This document shows positions 55,901 to 63,813 of a stretch of DNA of 64,000 nucleotides, in pieces. Within the stretch, counting starts at the first letter, position 1, and every line of letters starts with the position of its first letter. The DNA is from Kordiimonas lipolytica (GTDB lineage: Bacteria; Pseudomonadota; Alphaproteobacteria; Sphingomonadales; Kordiimonadaceae): assembly GCF_001550065.1 (NCBI RefSeq), contig NZ_LRUB01000032.1:247510-311509 (forward strand), given 5' to 3'. Below the pieces are notes generated by a model. It was given only the letters and a program-made list of their open reading frames with translations. It made no database searches and was not told the origin of the DNA. Made by a program: the position numbers and the translations under genes.

Positions 55901-57500
55901 TGTCGATCGGCGGGTTGGTTACCTGGCTGAAATTCTGCCGGAAATAATGGCTGAGGTTGCGGTATTTCGAGGACAGCACAGCCAGCGGCGTGTCGTCGCC
56001 CATGGAGCCAATGGCTTCCTTGGCGGTCATCACCTGCGGCTGCAAAATCAGCTCAAGGTCTTCATGGCTCAAGCCCGCCACAATCTGGCGACGCCGAAGC
56101 TCTTCACCCGTAAACTCCGGCTCTTCCGGGCCACGGAAGCCGGGCAGTTCGTCAATCTTGCGGATATCCTCAACCCAGTCCTCAAACGGCTGGCTTGCGG
56201 CCATCTTGTCCTTGATTTCACGGTCGTGATAGAAGCGGCCTTCCTTGAGGTCGAGCGCGATCATCTGACCCGGGCCAAGGCGGCCTTTTTCCAGCACGTC
56301 TTCTTCATCCACAACCACCATGCCGGTTTCCGACCCCACGATCAGATAGCCGTCGTTCGTCACCGTGAAGCGCATGGGGCGCAGGCCGTTCCGGTCCAGC
56401 CCTGCGATAACCCAGCGGCCATCAGTGGCAGCAAGCGCGGCCGGGCCGTCCCACGGCTCCATCACAGAGTTGGTATAGGCATACATGGCGCGGTGCGCGT
56501 CCGGCATGCTTGGTTTGTTGGTCCAGGCTTCAGGGACCAGAAGGGTTTTCACCATCGGCGCGTCACGGCCCGCGCGCACCATCACCTCAAACACCGCGTC
56601 AAGCGCTGCGCTGTCGGATGCGCCCTTTGGCACCACAGGCTTGATATCTTCGGAATGCTCACCGAACGCGATGGAGGCCATCCGGATCTGGTGGCTGCGC
56701 ATCCAGTTCACGTTGCCGCGAATGGTGTTGATCTCACCGTTGTGGGCCAGCATGCGGAACGGCTGGGCCAGCCACCACTGCGGGAATGTGTTGGTGCTGT
56801 AGCGCTGGTGATAAAGCGCGAAACTTGAGATAAACTTCTCGTCCAAAAGATCCGGATAGAAGGTGGAAAGCTGCTCGGCGAGGAACAGGCCCTTGTAGAT
56901 CACCGACCGGCAGGACAGCGAACAGATATAGAAATCCCCGACCTGCGCCTTGATCACAGCGGCTTCGATTCGGCGACGGCAGACATAAAGCTCGCGCTCA
57001 AAGTCCTCTTCGCTCGCGCCCTTGGTGTTCTCGATCATGATCTGCTCGATCTCCGGGCGCGTGGCCTCGGCCTTCTCGCCGATCACATCGATATCCACAG
57101 GCACCTGGCGCCAGCCATAGATGGCATAGCCAAGCGCGAGGATTTCCTTCTCAACAATCGTGCGGCAGGTTTCCTGGGCAGAAAGATCAACCCGCGGCAG
57201 GAACACCATGCCCACAGCCAGCTTGCCCTCAGACGGTTTATGGCCCGTGGCGCGCACATGTTCCTTGAAGAATTCCTGCGGGATTTCCACGTGGATGCCC
57301 GCGCCGTCGCCGGTTTTGCCGTCAGCGTCCACAGCACCCCGGTGCCAGATGGCCTTCAGGGCCTCAATGCCGCGCAATACCACTTCGCGCTTCGGCTTGC
57401 CGTCCAGCGCCGCAATAAGGCCAACGCCGCAGGAGGAATGCTCATCAACCGGGTCGTAAAGACCGATTGGGCCAGGGACGTGCTCGTTAAACTGTTGCAT
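52992..57500 (-). CDS. gltB: Glutamate synthase (NADPH) large subunit
   Basis: A 1502-residue protein. The class II glutaminase domain starts after a short propeptide at Cys24 (HSSCGVGLIAAL); the FMN-binding synthase domain and a 3Fe-4S cluster (MGCIMVRQCHSNTCPVGIC) follow, then the C-terminal beta-helix with glycine-rich repeats. It transfers the glutamine amide to 2-oxoglutarate, with electrons from GltD. The gene begins 18 bases after gltD, on the same strand. Length is as expected. Confidence 0.97.
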   Translation of the reverse strand: MQQFNEHVPGPIGLYDPVDEHSSCGVGLIAALDGKPKREVVLRGIEALKAIWHRGAVDADGKTGDGAGIHVEIPQEFFKEHVRATGHKPSEGKLAVGMVFLPRVDLSAQETCRTIVEKEILALGYAIYGWRQVPVDIDVIGEKAEATRPEIEQIMIENTKGASEEDFERELYVCRRRIEAAVIKAQVGDFYICSLSCRSVIYKGLFLAEQLSTFYPDLLDEKFISSFALYHQRYSTNTFPQWWLAQPFRMLAHNGEINTIRGNVNWMRSHQIRMASIAFGEHSEDIKPVVPKGASDSAALDAVFEVMVRAGRDAPMVKTLLVPEAWTNKPSMPDAHRAMYAYTNSVMEPWDGPAALAATDGRWVIAGLDRNGLRPMRFTVTNDGYLIVGSETGMVVVDEEDVLEKGRLGPGQMIALDLKEGRFYHDREIKDKMAASQPFEDWVEDIRKIDELPGFRGPEEPEFTGEELRRRQIVAGLSHEDLELILQPQVMTAKEAIGSMGDDTPLAVLSSKYRNLSHYFRQNFSQVTNPPIDSLREHRVMTLKTRFGNFNNVLDAGHTQAGAIVLDSPVISNREWKTLISHFGDEAQVIDCTFDARGGDGALREALDRIRREAEDAVREGRGHLFLTDEAISADRAPVPMILAAGGLHTHLINEGLRTFTSLNVRSSECLDPHYFAVLIGAGATTVNAYLTQDAIADRHAKGLFGDMDLNDAIWRASEAIDQGLLKIMSKMGISVISSYRGGNNFEALGLSRSLVAEFFPGMPTKISGIGLSGIQHKVLEQHAKAFDEEGASLPIGGIYRYRRGGEVHAHDGQLIHLLQTAVTQDNYAKYLTYSRGLHNLPPVNLRDLMDFRRADEALPLDEVESITQIRKRFITPGMSLGALSKEAHETLAIAMNRIGAKSVSGEGGEDKERYTPYENGDNANSPIKQVASGRFGVTAEYLNACEELEIKVAQGAKPGEGGQLPGFKVTEMIARLRHSTPGVTLISPPPHHDIYSIEDLAQLIYDLKQINPRARVCVKLVSSAGIGTIAAGVAKAHADVILVSGHSGGTGASPQTSIKYAGTPWEIGLAEVNQVLTLNGLRHRVQLRTDGGIRTGRDVVIAAMLGAEEYGVGTASLVAMGCIMVRQCHSNTCPVGICTQDEDLRKKFDGTADKVVNLFSFIAEEVREILAELGVQKLDDIIGRTDLLHQVSRGADHLDDLDLNPLLVQVGGRNRRAVCTLEGRNEVPDTLDAQMLEDAKAVFSKGEKMQLTYSVQNTLRGIGTRFSSEITRTFGMTGLKPDHVTVRLRGSAGQSLGAFAVQGLKLEVAGDANDYVGKGLSGGTIVVRPSNRASFNSNDNTIIGNTVLYGATAGKLFAAGQAGERFAVRNSGATVVVEGCGANGCEYMTGGTAVILGGVGDNFGAGMTGGMAFVLDAEGTFEEHVNEETVLYNRLSSAHWEAVLKALVEEHVAETHSRWGATVLSNWEAKRGKFWQVVPKEMVNRLEYPISDEAEEEALTA

Positions 57501-57518
57501 TGATAATACTCCCTCGCG

Positions 57519-58946
57519 TTACGCTACCTGGCGCGCTTTTTCTTTGAGATACTTCTTGATGCTGTCGGCGGCGTCGCGGCCGTCGCGGATGGCCCACACA
57601 ACAAGCGATGCCCCGCGCACGATGTCGCCTGCGGCGAACACGCCGTCCAGGTTGGTCATCATGCTTTGGTGGTCCACCGTTACCGTGCCCCAACGCGTCA
57701 CCCGAAGCTCAGGCGCGCCAAACATGGCCGGCAGGTCTTCGGGCTCAAACCCCAGCGCCAGAATGGCCAGGTCGCAATCAAGCGTATAGGATGAATTCGG
57801 CACCGGTTCCGGCGCCTGGCGGCCCGTGGCGTCCGGTGCGCCCAGGCGCATCTCGTAAACGCGGACACCTTCGACAACATCGTCGCCCGTGAAGGCCTCC
57901 GGCCCCGCGAGCCAGACAAATTCAACGCCTTCTTCCTCCGCGTTCTGCACTTCGCGCACAGAACCGGGCATGTTTTCCCGGTCGCGGCGATAGACACATT
58001 TCACAGATTTGGCGCCCTGGCGCACGGCCGTGCGCACGCAGTCCATCGCGGTGTCGCCACCACCGATCACAACTACATTCTTGCCGGTCGCATTCAGGCT
58101 GCCGTCATTATATTCCGGCACATCATCGCCCATGCCCACCTTGTTGGAGGCTGTCAGGTAATCCAGCGCCTCGCGGATGTTGCCAAGACCCACACCCGGC
58201 ACCTTCAGGCCGCGCGCGCGGTAAACACCAGTGGCGATCAGAAGCGCATCATGCTTTTCCCTGAGCTCGCTCAGGCCCGCCTCGTCACCCACCTCGAAAT
58301 CCAGATGGAACGTGATGCCGGATTGCTCCAGCCGGCCCGTACGGCGCTCCACCACATCCTTTTCAAGCTTGAAGCCGGGGATGCCGTATATCAGCAGGCC
58401 GCCAGCGCGGTCATGCCGGTCATAGATATGAACCTGAAAACCCGCTTTCCGAAGTTCTTCAGCCGCCGCAAGGCCCGCCGGGCCCGCGCCGATGATGCCA
58501 ACGCTTTCCTTCAGCTCCACGCGCGGGGTGATCGGCTTGATCCAGCCCTGCTCCCAGGCATTGTCCGTGATGAATTTCTCTACGCTGCCGATGGTGACGG
58601 ATTTGAAATCCTTCTCGATCACACAGTTGCCTTCGCACAGGCGGTCCTGTGGGCAGATGCGGCCGCAGATTTCCGGCATATTGTTGGTGGAAGCCGCCAT
58701 CTCGTACGCTTCCTCCAGCCGGTTTTCAGCCGTCAGGCGCAACCAGTCTGGAATATTATTCCCGAGCGGGCAGTGAATATGACAGAAGGGCACACCGCAC
58801 TGGCTGCAGCGGCTGGCCTGTTCTTCTGCGCCTTCAATATTATAGCGCGCGTAAACTTCGTCGAAATCGCCGACGCGTTCTTCCGCTTTGCGCTTTTCCG
58901 GCATTTTCTGGTCGATCGAAACAAATTTCAAAAGATCGTCGGCCAT
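57519..58946 (-). CDS. gltD: Glutamate synthase (NADPH) small subunit
   Basis: A 475-residue flavoprotein that passes electrons from NADPH to GltB. N-terminal cysteines CSQCGVPFCHIHCPLGNNIP bind 4Fe-4S clusters, VGIIGAGPAGLAAAEELR is the FAD fold, and VVVIGGGDTAMDCVRTA is the NADPH fold. It is the first gene of the gltDB operon, which is the reverse of the usual gltBD order. A sigma-70 promoter candidate is 147 bases upstream. Confidence 0.96.
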   Translation of the reverse strand: MADDLLKFVSIDQKMPEKRKAEERVGDFDEVYARYNIEGAEEQASRCSQCGVPFCHIHCPLGNNIPDWLRLTAENRLEEAYEMAASTNNMPEICGRICPQDRLCEGNCVIEKDFKSVTIGSVEKFITDNAWEQGWIKPITPRVELKESVGIIGAGPAGLAAAEELRKAGFQVHIYDRHDRAGGLLIYGIPGFKLEKDVVERRTGRLEQSGITFHLDFEVGDEAGLSELREKHDALLIATGVYRARGLKVPGVGLGNIREALDYLTASNKVGMGDDVPEYNDGSLNATGKNVVVIGGGDTAMDCVRTAVRQGAKSVKCVYRRDRENMPGSVREVQNAEEEGVEFVWLAGPEAFTGDDVVEGVRVYEMRLGAPDATGRQAPEPVPNSSYTLDCDLAILALGFEPEDLPAMFGAPELRVTRWGTVTVDHQSMMTNLDGVFAAGDIVRGASLVVWAIRDGRDAADSIKKYLKEKARQVA

Positions 58947-59092
58947 AAGTCACCCTTCTTCTGGTCACGGTTTATCTCGAATCTTCAGACACTTGGAGAC
59001 AAAGGGAGGCTTCGGCGGTCCTTCATTCAGGGTCGTCGGCAGAGCCTCTGGATTGTCGCGTAATAATAGTGTCTGCGAATCTGCTTGTGCGC

Positions 59093-59121
59093 ATTATATG
59101 TTCAAAAATCTCAAATTTCGA
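59093..59121 (-). promoter_or_regulatory. Likely sigma-70 promoter of gltDB
   Basis: On the minus strand TCGAAA is followed 17 bases later by a perfect TATAAT, 147 bases before the gltD ATG. Confidence 0.6.
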
Positions 59122-59132
59122 GTAAAAAATGC

Positions 59133-59161
59133 ATAATAGGACATAAAAGCTGACCTATTAT
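59133..59161. promoter_or_regulatory. Inverted repeat, possible operator for gltDB
   Basis: ATAATAGG and CCTATTAT are exact 8-base arms 13 bases apart, just upstream of the gltD promoter candidate. No regulator is known for this spacing; assignment is inference. Confidence 0.5.
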
Positions 59162-59322
59162 AGCTAAACCCATTGAAAATATCGAGTCTTTTTCGGTGAT
59201 GGTCGCTTATTTTAGTACCACATTGGTATCATATAGAATGTCGCATCCCGGATAGGGCGCTGATATAAGGAATCAACAAATTGGTCGGCGCGCTGAATGC
59301 CGGCTTAGGGGAGGACATTCTT

Positions 59323-60153
59323 TTGACCGCGCTGCATATTTTCGTTCTGGCCATTGTCCAGGGCATCACCGAATTCCTGCCCATCAGCTCAAGTGGTCAT
59401 CTGATCCTTGTGCCCGCGCTCACCGGCTGGCCGGATCAGGGGCTGATGATGGATGTGTCGGTGCATGTGGGCACGCTTGTCGCCGTGCTCCTGTATTTCC
59501 GTGAGGACACCAAAGGCCTGTTCCTGGCGGCACTTGGCGCAGTTGGCATCGCGCCTGCCCGCCGCGCGGTCGCGGACACCATCTATGCGAAGCTTTTCTG
59601 GGCGCTGGTGATCGCCACCATCCCGGCGGTCATCTTCGGCTTCGCGGTGAAAGTATCTGGCCTTGCTGACCTGATGCGCGGCGCGGCCGTTATCGCTACC
59701 ACCTCGATCGTGTTCGGCCTCTTGCTGTATGTTGCCGACAAAAAAGGCGCGACCGAGAAGATGCTGGACCGCATGGCCGTAAAGCCCGCGCTGATCATCG
59801 GTTTCGCGCAGGTTCTGTCGCTGATCCCCGGCACCAGCCGCGCCGGCATCACCATGACGGCGGCGCGCTATCTGGGCTTTGGCCGGCAGGAAGCGGCGCG
59901 TTTTTCCATGCTGCTGTCGATCCCGACAATATTGGGCGCCGGCGTGCTCTTGGGCAAGGATGTGGCCGACAGCGGCGATCCGGTGATCTGGGTCGATGCC
60001 GCCATCAGCGCCGGGCTGGCGTGCCTTGCAGCCCTTGCTGCGATCCATTTCCTGATGAAATGGCTGGAGCGCGCCAATATGACCATCTTTGTGGTTTACC
60101 GCGTGCTTCTGGGCGTCGGGCTGTTTGCTCTTATCGGGACAGGCACCATCTAG
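59323..60153 (+). CDS. uppP: Undecaprenyl-diphosphatase
   Basis: A 276-residue membrane phosphatase recycling undecaprenyl pyrophosphate, the carrier for cell-wall and O-antigen units. The motif QGITEFLPISSSGHL holds the catalytic glutamates, and PGTSRAGITMTAARYLGF is the second conserved site; about eight membrane helices are present. I start it at the TTG at 59323 because it follows GGGGAGG at eight bases and gives the usual N-terminus; a longer frame from a TTG at 59281 adds 14 residues without homology. Confidence 0.93.
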   Translation: MTALHIFVLAIVQGITEFLPISSSGHLILVPALTGWPDQGLMMDVSVHVGTLVAVLLYFREDTKGLFLAALGAVGIAPARRAVADTIYAKLFWALVIATIPAVIFGFAVKVSGLADLMRGAAVIATTSIVFGLLLYVADKKGATEKMLDRMAVKPALIIGFAQVLSLIPGTSRAGITMTAARYLGFGRQEAARFSMLLSIPTILGAGVLLGKDVADSGDPVIWVDAAISAGLACLAALAAIHFLMKWLERANMTIFVVYRVLLGVGLFALIGTGTI

Positions 60154-61091
60154 GACGCCCTGAACTGCCCCTTCGGCTTATATTGCTGGCTGTAGCGCGG
60201 CAGCACGCCCGCGATCCCGGTTGGTGTAATACCGAAGGCCTCGAACCCTTCCGCCCCTTCCGACACGATATTGTCTGACCTGAGGAGCGTCACCTGATCG
60301 CGCGTCAGCGGCGGGTTCGGCAGCATCTGCATAAAGGTGGCCTGCAGCATCGCCAGGCCCCACGGCACGCGGATGATTGGCCGGTGGGTGCCGATGCGGT
60401 CCATCATGTCCTGTAGAAGGGCGCGAAGGCTCATTGCTTGCGGGCCGCCAAGCTCGAACGTCTTGCCCTCAAACGCGTCACCGCCACGGCTCGCCATCAC
60501 CGCCGCCGCCGCCACATCGTCCACATAAACGGGCTGGAACTTGGTGTCCGCGCCCGGAATGGGCAGAATGGGGAACATCTTCACCAGTTTGGCGAAGCGG
60601 TTATAGAAGCCGTCTTCCGGCCCGATCACAACGCTGGGCCGCAGGACCGTTGCTTTCGGGAAGGCCGACAGCACCGCGTCTTCGCCCATGGCCTTGGTGC
60701 GGGCATAGCGGCTATCGGATGCGTGCGTGGCCCCCAGCGCCGACATATGCACCATATGTTTGACGCCTTCCTCTGACGCCACACGGGCCACAAGCCCCGC
60801 GCCTTCCGCCTGCAGCGCCTCAAACGTCTGCCCGCCACTGTTATAAAGAATACCTACCAGATTGATCACCGCGTCCGCGCCGCGGATCGCCCGCCTGACA
60901 GAGGCCTCATTCTTCAGATTCGCGGCCATCAGCTGTATCTGGCCCAACTCCCCCAGCGGCTTGAGGAACAGCGCCTCATTGGGGCGGCGCACGGCCACGC
61001 GCACCCGCGCGCCTTCGCGCGCCAGCCGTTCCACAATATATCTGCCGATAAAACCAGACCCGCCAAAGACGGTAACAAGCCGATCTTTCAT
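60150..61091 (-). CDS. NDUFA9-like NAD(P)-binding protein (complex I subunit family)
   Basis: A 313-residue atypical short-chain dehydrogenase. VFGGSGFIGRYIVERLAREG (about residues 8-27) is the nucleotide-binding loop, and YARTKAMGED carries the YxxxK pair. The group is related to the mitochondrial complex I subunit NDUFA9 and to bacterial epimerase-like proteins; in alphaproteobacteria it may associate with NADH dehydrogenase, but no nuo genes are in this window. Its 3' end overlaps the convergent uppP gene by four bases. Confidence 0.87.
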   Translation of the reverse strand: MKDRLVTVFGGSGFIGRYIVERLAREGARVRVAVRRPNEALFLKPLGELGQIQLMAANLKNEASVRRAIRGADAVINLVGILYNSGGQTFEALQAEGAGLVARVASEEGVKHMVHMSALGATHASDSRYARTKAMGEDAVLSAFPKATVLRPSVVIGPEDGFYNRFAKLVKMFPILPIPGADTKFQPVYVDDVAAAAVMASRGGDAFEGKTFELGGPQAMSLRALLQDMMDRIGTHRPIIRVPWGLAMLQATFMQMLPNPPLTRDQVTLLRSDNIVSEGAEGFEAFGITPTGIAGVLPRYSQQYKPKGQFRAS

Positions 61092-61253
61092 CGCCTAAGT
61101 CCTTTCATCAAAAAGAAACTTTACCCTGGTGGGATGAGTGTAAACCCTTTGGGCGCCGGTCGCAATTCGCCCGCAACCGGTCTCTATACGCAGCGGCCCC
61201 ATGCGCCGGATGGACCCGCCCGCAAATTTTGTGATTTTTTTGGAACAGGATGC

Positions 61254-61282
61254 TTGACAGCACCCCCTCAGCCGCGCTAAAT
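61254..61282 (+). promoter_or_regulatory. Sigma-70 promoter of tRNA-Leu
   Basis: A perfect TTGACA is followed 17 bases later by CTAAAT, ending 21 bases before the mature tRNA 5' end. Confidence 0.85.
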
Positions 61283-61303
61283 CCCGCCGACCAATTGATC
61301 CGT

Positions 61304-61390
61304 GCCCAGATGGCGGAATTGGTAGACGCGCTAGCTTCAGGTGCTAGTGTCCGTATGGACGTGGAGGTTCGAGTCCTCTTCTGGGCACCA
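61304..61390 (+). tRNA. tRNA-Leu (anticodon CAG)
   Basis: An 87-base class II tRNA with encoded CCA. The acceptor stem GCCCAGA pairs with TCTGGGC, the anticodon stem CTAGC/GCTAG encloses TTCAGGT (anticodon CAG), a long variable arm follows, and GGTTCGAGTCC is the T arm. It reads CTG codons. Its 3' end is the probable attachment site of the element that follows. Confidence 0.96.
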
Positions 61391-61392
61391 AT

Positions 61393-61434
61393 CAAAAAGC
61401 CTTTTGTTTCCAAATGGATACGAAAGGCTTTTTG
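61393..61434 (+). terminator. Rho-independent terminator of tRNA-Leu
   Basis: CAAAAAGCCTTT pairs with AAAGGCTTTTTG (12 bp, loop of 18), with T-rich sequence after it on the plus strand, starting three bases past the tRNA. Confidence 0.8.
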
Positions 61435-61548
61435 CTTTTTGTGAACGCGCGCACCCTAGGTTCAACCCGCCCTTGGGGACCATAAAGGGACCACGTGGGG
61501 ACTACGGCCTCTAAGGCAAGTGCTCCGCAGGCCTCCCTTATCTCCGAA

Positions 61549-61770
61549 TCAATCAGGGATATACTCCAGCAAATCTTGGATTCTGCAATCGAAGTATACA
61601 CACAAACGGTTCAAATTTTCAGTTTTGGCATTGTAGTCATGCACTGACTGCATCTTGGACAGTGTGGTTTTACTGATCCCTGTTGCTTCAGCAAGCTCAT
61701 CCAACTTGATCTTGCGCTTCTCGGCGATTTCCTTTTTCGCCACCAGCTCCCTGAGCAATATCCGAATCAT
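61549..61770 (-). CDS. XRE-family helix-turn-helix regulator
   Basis: A 73-residue Cro/CI-like DNA-binding protein: KLDELAEATGISKTTLSKMQ is the helix-turn-helix, followed by ENLNRLCVYFDCRIQDLLEY, the usual end of this compact family. It faces away from the excisionase and integrase genes and probably represses their promoter through the palindrome at 61877-61890. It is cytoplasmic and likely dimeric. Confidence 0.85.
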   Translation of the reverse strand: MIRILLRELVAKKEIAEKRKIKLDELAEATGISKTTLSKMQSVHDYNAKTENLNRLCVYFDCRIQDLLEYIPD

Positions 61771-61862
61771 TTCCGCCTCTCTGCTTTCCCATCCTCATTT
61801 AAATAGCACGACACTTTTTCAAAGCCCACGAGAATAAATTTAAGTGTGCTTTAATTTTTATA

Positions 61863-61891
61863 TTGACCAATCACAATTAAACATGTTTAAG
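61863..61891 (+). promoter_or_regulatory. Promoter of the excisionase/integrase genes with overlapping palindrome
   Basis: TTGACC is followed 17 bases later by TTTAAG. The perfect 14-base palindrome TTAAACATGTTTAA (61877-61890) covers the spacer and the -10, where a bound repressor would block RNA polymerase. A second TTTAAGTG half site is at 61839. Confidence 0.65.
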
Positions 61892-61936
61892 TCTACTTGG
61901 ATTTAACGAAGCGTACATCAACAGCGGAGCCTTAAC

Positions 61937-62146
61937 ATGACCTACCTAACGACCAACGAACTCTCAGAACGTATCAAATACGACCCGCGCACCATTCGGA
62001 ATTGTCTGAAAGACAGTGTCCTCTTTGAGGGTGTTCATTACATCCGCCCTTTTGGCGGGCGCAAAATTCTCTACATCTGGGAGAAAATTGAAAAAGACAT
62101 GGCCATCGCGCCCTCAATCAGCACCTTGCTTGCTGGCATTCAGTAA
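61937..62146 (+). CDS. Excisionase-like small DNA-binding protein
   Basis: A 69-residue protein. TTNELSERIKYDPRTIRNCL looks like a winged or MerR-type helix, followed by GVHYIRPFGGRKILYIWEKI, where FGGRKILY is the usual wing of integrase-associated excisionases. It is encoded just before the integrase gene with 12 bases between them. It probably directs excision or represses the integrase; the family call is from pattern only. Confidence 0.72.
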   Translation: MTYLTTNELSERIKYDPRTIRNCLKDSVLFEGVHYIRPFGGRKILYIWEKIEKDMAIAPSISTLLAGIQ

Positions 62147-62158
62147 GGGACATGCCCT

Positions 62159-63343
62159 ATGGCAAGTGTAAATACCAAAAATGGAAAACTCTTCATCGAC
62201 TTCCGATACAAAGGGATCAGATGCAAAGAATATACGCGGCTGCCGGACAAGCCACAAAACCGAAAGCGGCTTACAGAAATTGCAGCCCGGATTGAAGCAG
62301 AGATCCTGTTGGGCACTTTTGAGTATGCCAGATATTTTCCAAATTCAAATCAGGTAGAAAAGCTCCGGATCATTGAAAACCGTACAGCATGTGCACGATC
62401 AAGCATGCCCACTTTCGAAGAGTTTGCGGAGGTATGGTTTCTTGAAAAGCAACCAGAGTGGCGAAATAGCTATATCACTAACATTAGGCAAACGATGGAC
62501 AAGTATCTGTTGCCGACGTTTGGTGCAAAACCACTCGATACGATTACCAAGGCAGACATTCTATCGTTCAGGAGCGATCTCGTTCGGCAAGACGGCCTAA
62601 AAGGTCGGAAATTATCACCGTCACGCATCAACCATATCCTGACCCCAGTTCGGCAGATTCTGACAGAAGCGTCGGACCGATATAGCTTCCAGACACCCTA
62701 TCGAAACATCAAACCCATCAAGGTACCTCGGTCAGATGTTGAGCCCTTCACTCTACAAGAAGTGAAACTAATTCTGGATCATATCCGGGAGGACTTTAGG
62801 GCCTACTACACCGTCCGCTTTTTTGCCGGGTTGCGAACAGCGGAAATTGACGGCCTCCCATGGGACTCGGTGGACCTTGAAAGACGGCAAATCCTTGTAA
62901 AACAAGCCATCGTGAACGGCGAGGTTGTTCCGACCAAAACAGACGGATCCTACAGAACTGTCGATATGTCCGGGCCTGTCTATCAGGCCATGGCTGAGCA
63001 GCAGAAGGCCACCAAAGGGCAGGCCTATGTTTTCTGCAATGGTGCAGGGCAACCGCTGAGACACAATGATGTCACCAAGAAGATTTGGTATCCCATTCTA
63101 AATCTCTTGGGCCTAAAAAAGCGCCGCCCCTACCAAACACGCCATACCGCCGCCACACTCTGGCTTGCTGCTGGTGAAAATCCCGAATGGATTGCCCGCC
63201 AAATGGGCCACAGCAACACCAAAATGCTATTTGAGGTCTATAGCCGCTATGTCCCCAACCTTACCCGAAAAGACGGCTCAGCTTTCGAGCGACTATTGAA
63301 AGCTGAACTCAACCACCCACTAGCCACGACAGACAAGGAATAA
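62159..63343 (+). CDS. Tyrosine recombinase (phage-type integrase)
   Basis: A 394-residue integrase. Residues 1-60 form an arm-type DNA-binding domain of DUF3596 kind (KLFIDFRYKGIRCKEYTRLP), then a core-binding helical domain (FEEFAEVWFLEKQPEW onward), then the catalytic domain with Arg in AGLRTAEIDGLPW (about 226), the RHTAATLW box (about 327), the QMGHSNTKM box and Tyr in FEVYSRYVP (about 360). All catalytic residues are present, so it should recombine the tRNA-Leu attachment site. Confidence 0.93.
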   Translation: MASVNTKNGKLFIDFRYKGIRCKEYTRLPDKPQNRKRLTEIAARIEAEILLGTFEYARYFPNSNQVEKLRIIENRTACARSSMPTFEEFAEVWFLEKQPEWRNSYITNIRQTMDKYLLPTFGAKPLDTITKADILSFRSDLVRQDGLKGRKLSPSRINHILTPVRQILTEASDRYSFQTPYRNIKPIKVPRSDVEPFTLQEVKLILDHIREDFRAYYTVRFFAGLRTAEIDGLPWDSVDLERRQILVKQAIVNGEVVPTKTDGSYRTVDMSGPVYQAMAEQQKATKGQAYVFCNGAGQPLRHNDVTKKIWYPILNLLGLKKRRPYQTRHTAATLWLAAGENPEWIARQMGHSNTKMLFEVYSRYVPNLTRKDGSAFERLLKAELNHPLATTDKE

Positions 63344-63346
63344 GAA

Positions 63347-63778
63347 ATGACCCGGATGAAATATGCAAAACAAACAGCCCCCAAACTATTGCCGGCAGAC
63401 CCTTTCCACCAGAAACTTACCATTGAGCTTTCCTTCACAATCATGCGCGGTTGGGCATTGTCTGACAGCGAGCAATTCACACTGACCGGCCTCAAAGACA
63501 CATATATCTTTCAGTTGTGGCAACAGCGGGTTTTCACCGAACTGAGCAAGGAGACCTATCTTCGCCTTGCCTGCGTCATCGATGTAAACCGACAGCTAAA
63601 GCTAATGGGCACGTCAGCCACTTCAGCCGTCCGGTGGCTCAAGTCGAACAATCCTGCTTTTCAGGATCAAAGCCCCCTCCATCATATGCTCGGCCATGGC
63701 CTGGAAGGCATTCAAGATGTGAGCAGGGTTCTTTGTCAGCAGGTTCACTACCCGCTCAACACCACCCACCTTCATTAA
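63347..63778 (+). CDS. MbcA/ParS/Xre antitoxin-like protein (DUF2384 C-terminus)
   Basis: A 143-residue protein. The C-terminal part, VRWLKSNNPAFQDQSPLHHM followed by GLEGIQDVSRVL, matches the toxin-binding domain of the MbcA/ParS/Xre antitoxins, which pair with RES-domain toxins. The N-terminal half is helical, as usual for these proteins. It begins three bases after the integrase stop. No RES toxin is visible before the window ends, so the partner may be absent or further right. Confidence 0.68.
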   Translation: MTRMKYAKQTAPKLLPADPFHQKLTIELSFTIMRGWALSDSEQFTLTGLKDTYIFQLWQQRVFTELSKETYLRLACVIDVNRQLKLMGTSATSAVRWLKSNNPAFQDQSPLHHMLGHGLEGIQDVSRVLCQQVHYPLNTTHLH

Positions 63779-63813
63779 CCGCCCTATCCACGACCCGCCA
63801 AAGGAGGCACCGA

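Larger units (their letters stand above)
58947..59322. other. Divergent gltD/uppP intergenic region
   Basis: About 376 bases, A+T-rich in the centre. It holds a gltD promoter candidate (59093-59121), an 8-base inverted repeat (59133-59161) and a second small repeat TACCA-CAT-TGGTA (59216-59228) near uppP. No protein or RNA gene was seen. Confidence 0.6.

Noticed and set aside
55401..56828. 475-codon plus-strand frame inside gltB
   Set aside because: It is antisense to gltB, whose motifs are intact throughout this stretch.
61250..61444. 64-codon plus-strand frame across tRNA-Leu
   Set aside because: It reads through the tRNA gene and is a by-product of the RNA sequence.
61392..61601. Minus-strand 69-codon frame beside tRNA-Leu
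   Set aside because: It overlaps the tRNA terminator, lacks a ribosome-binding site and shows no family pattern.
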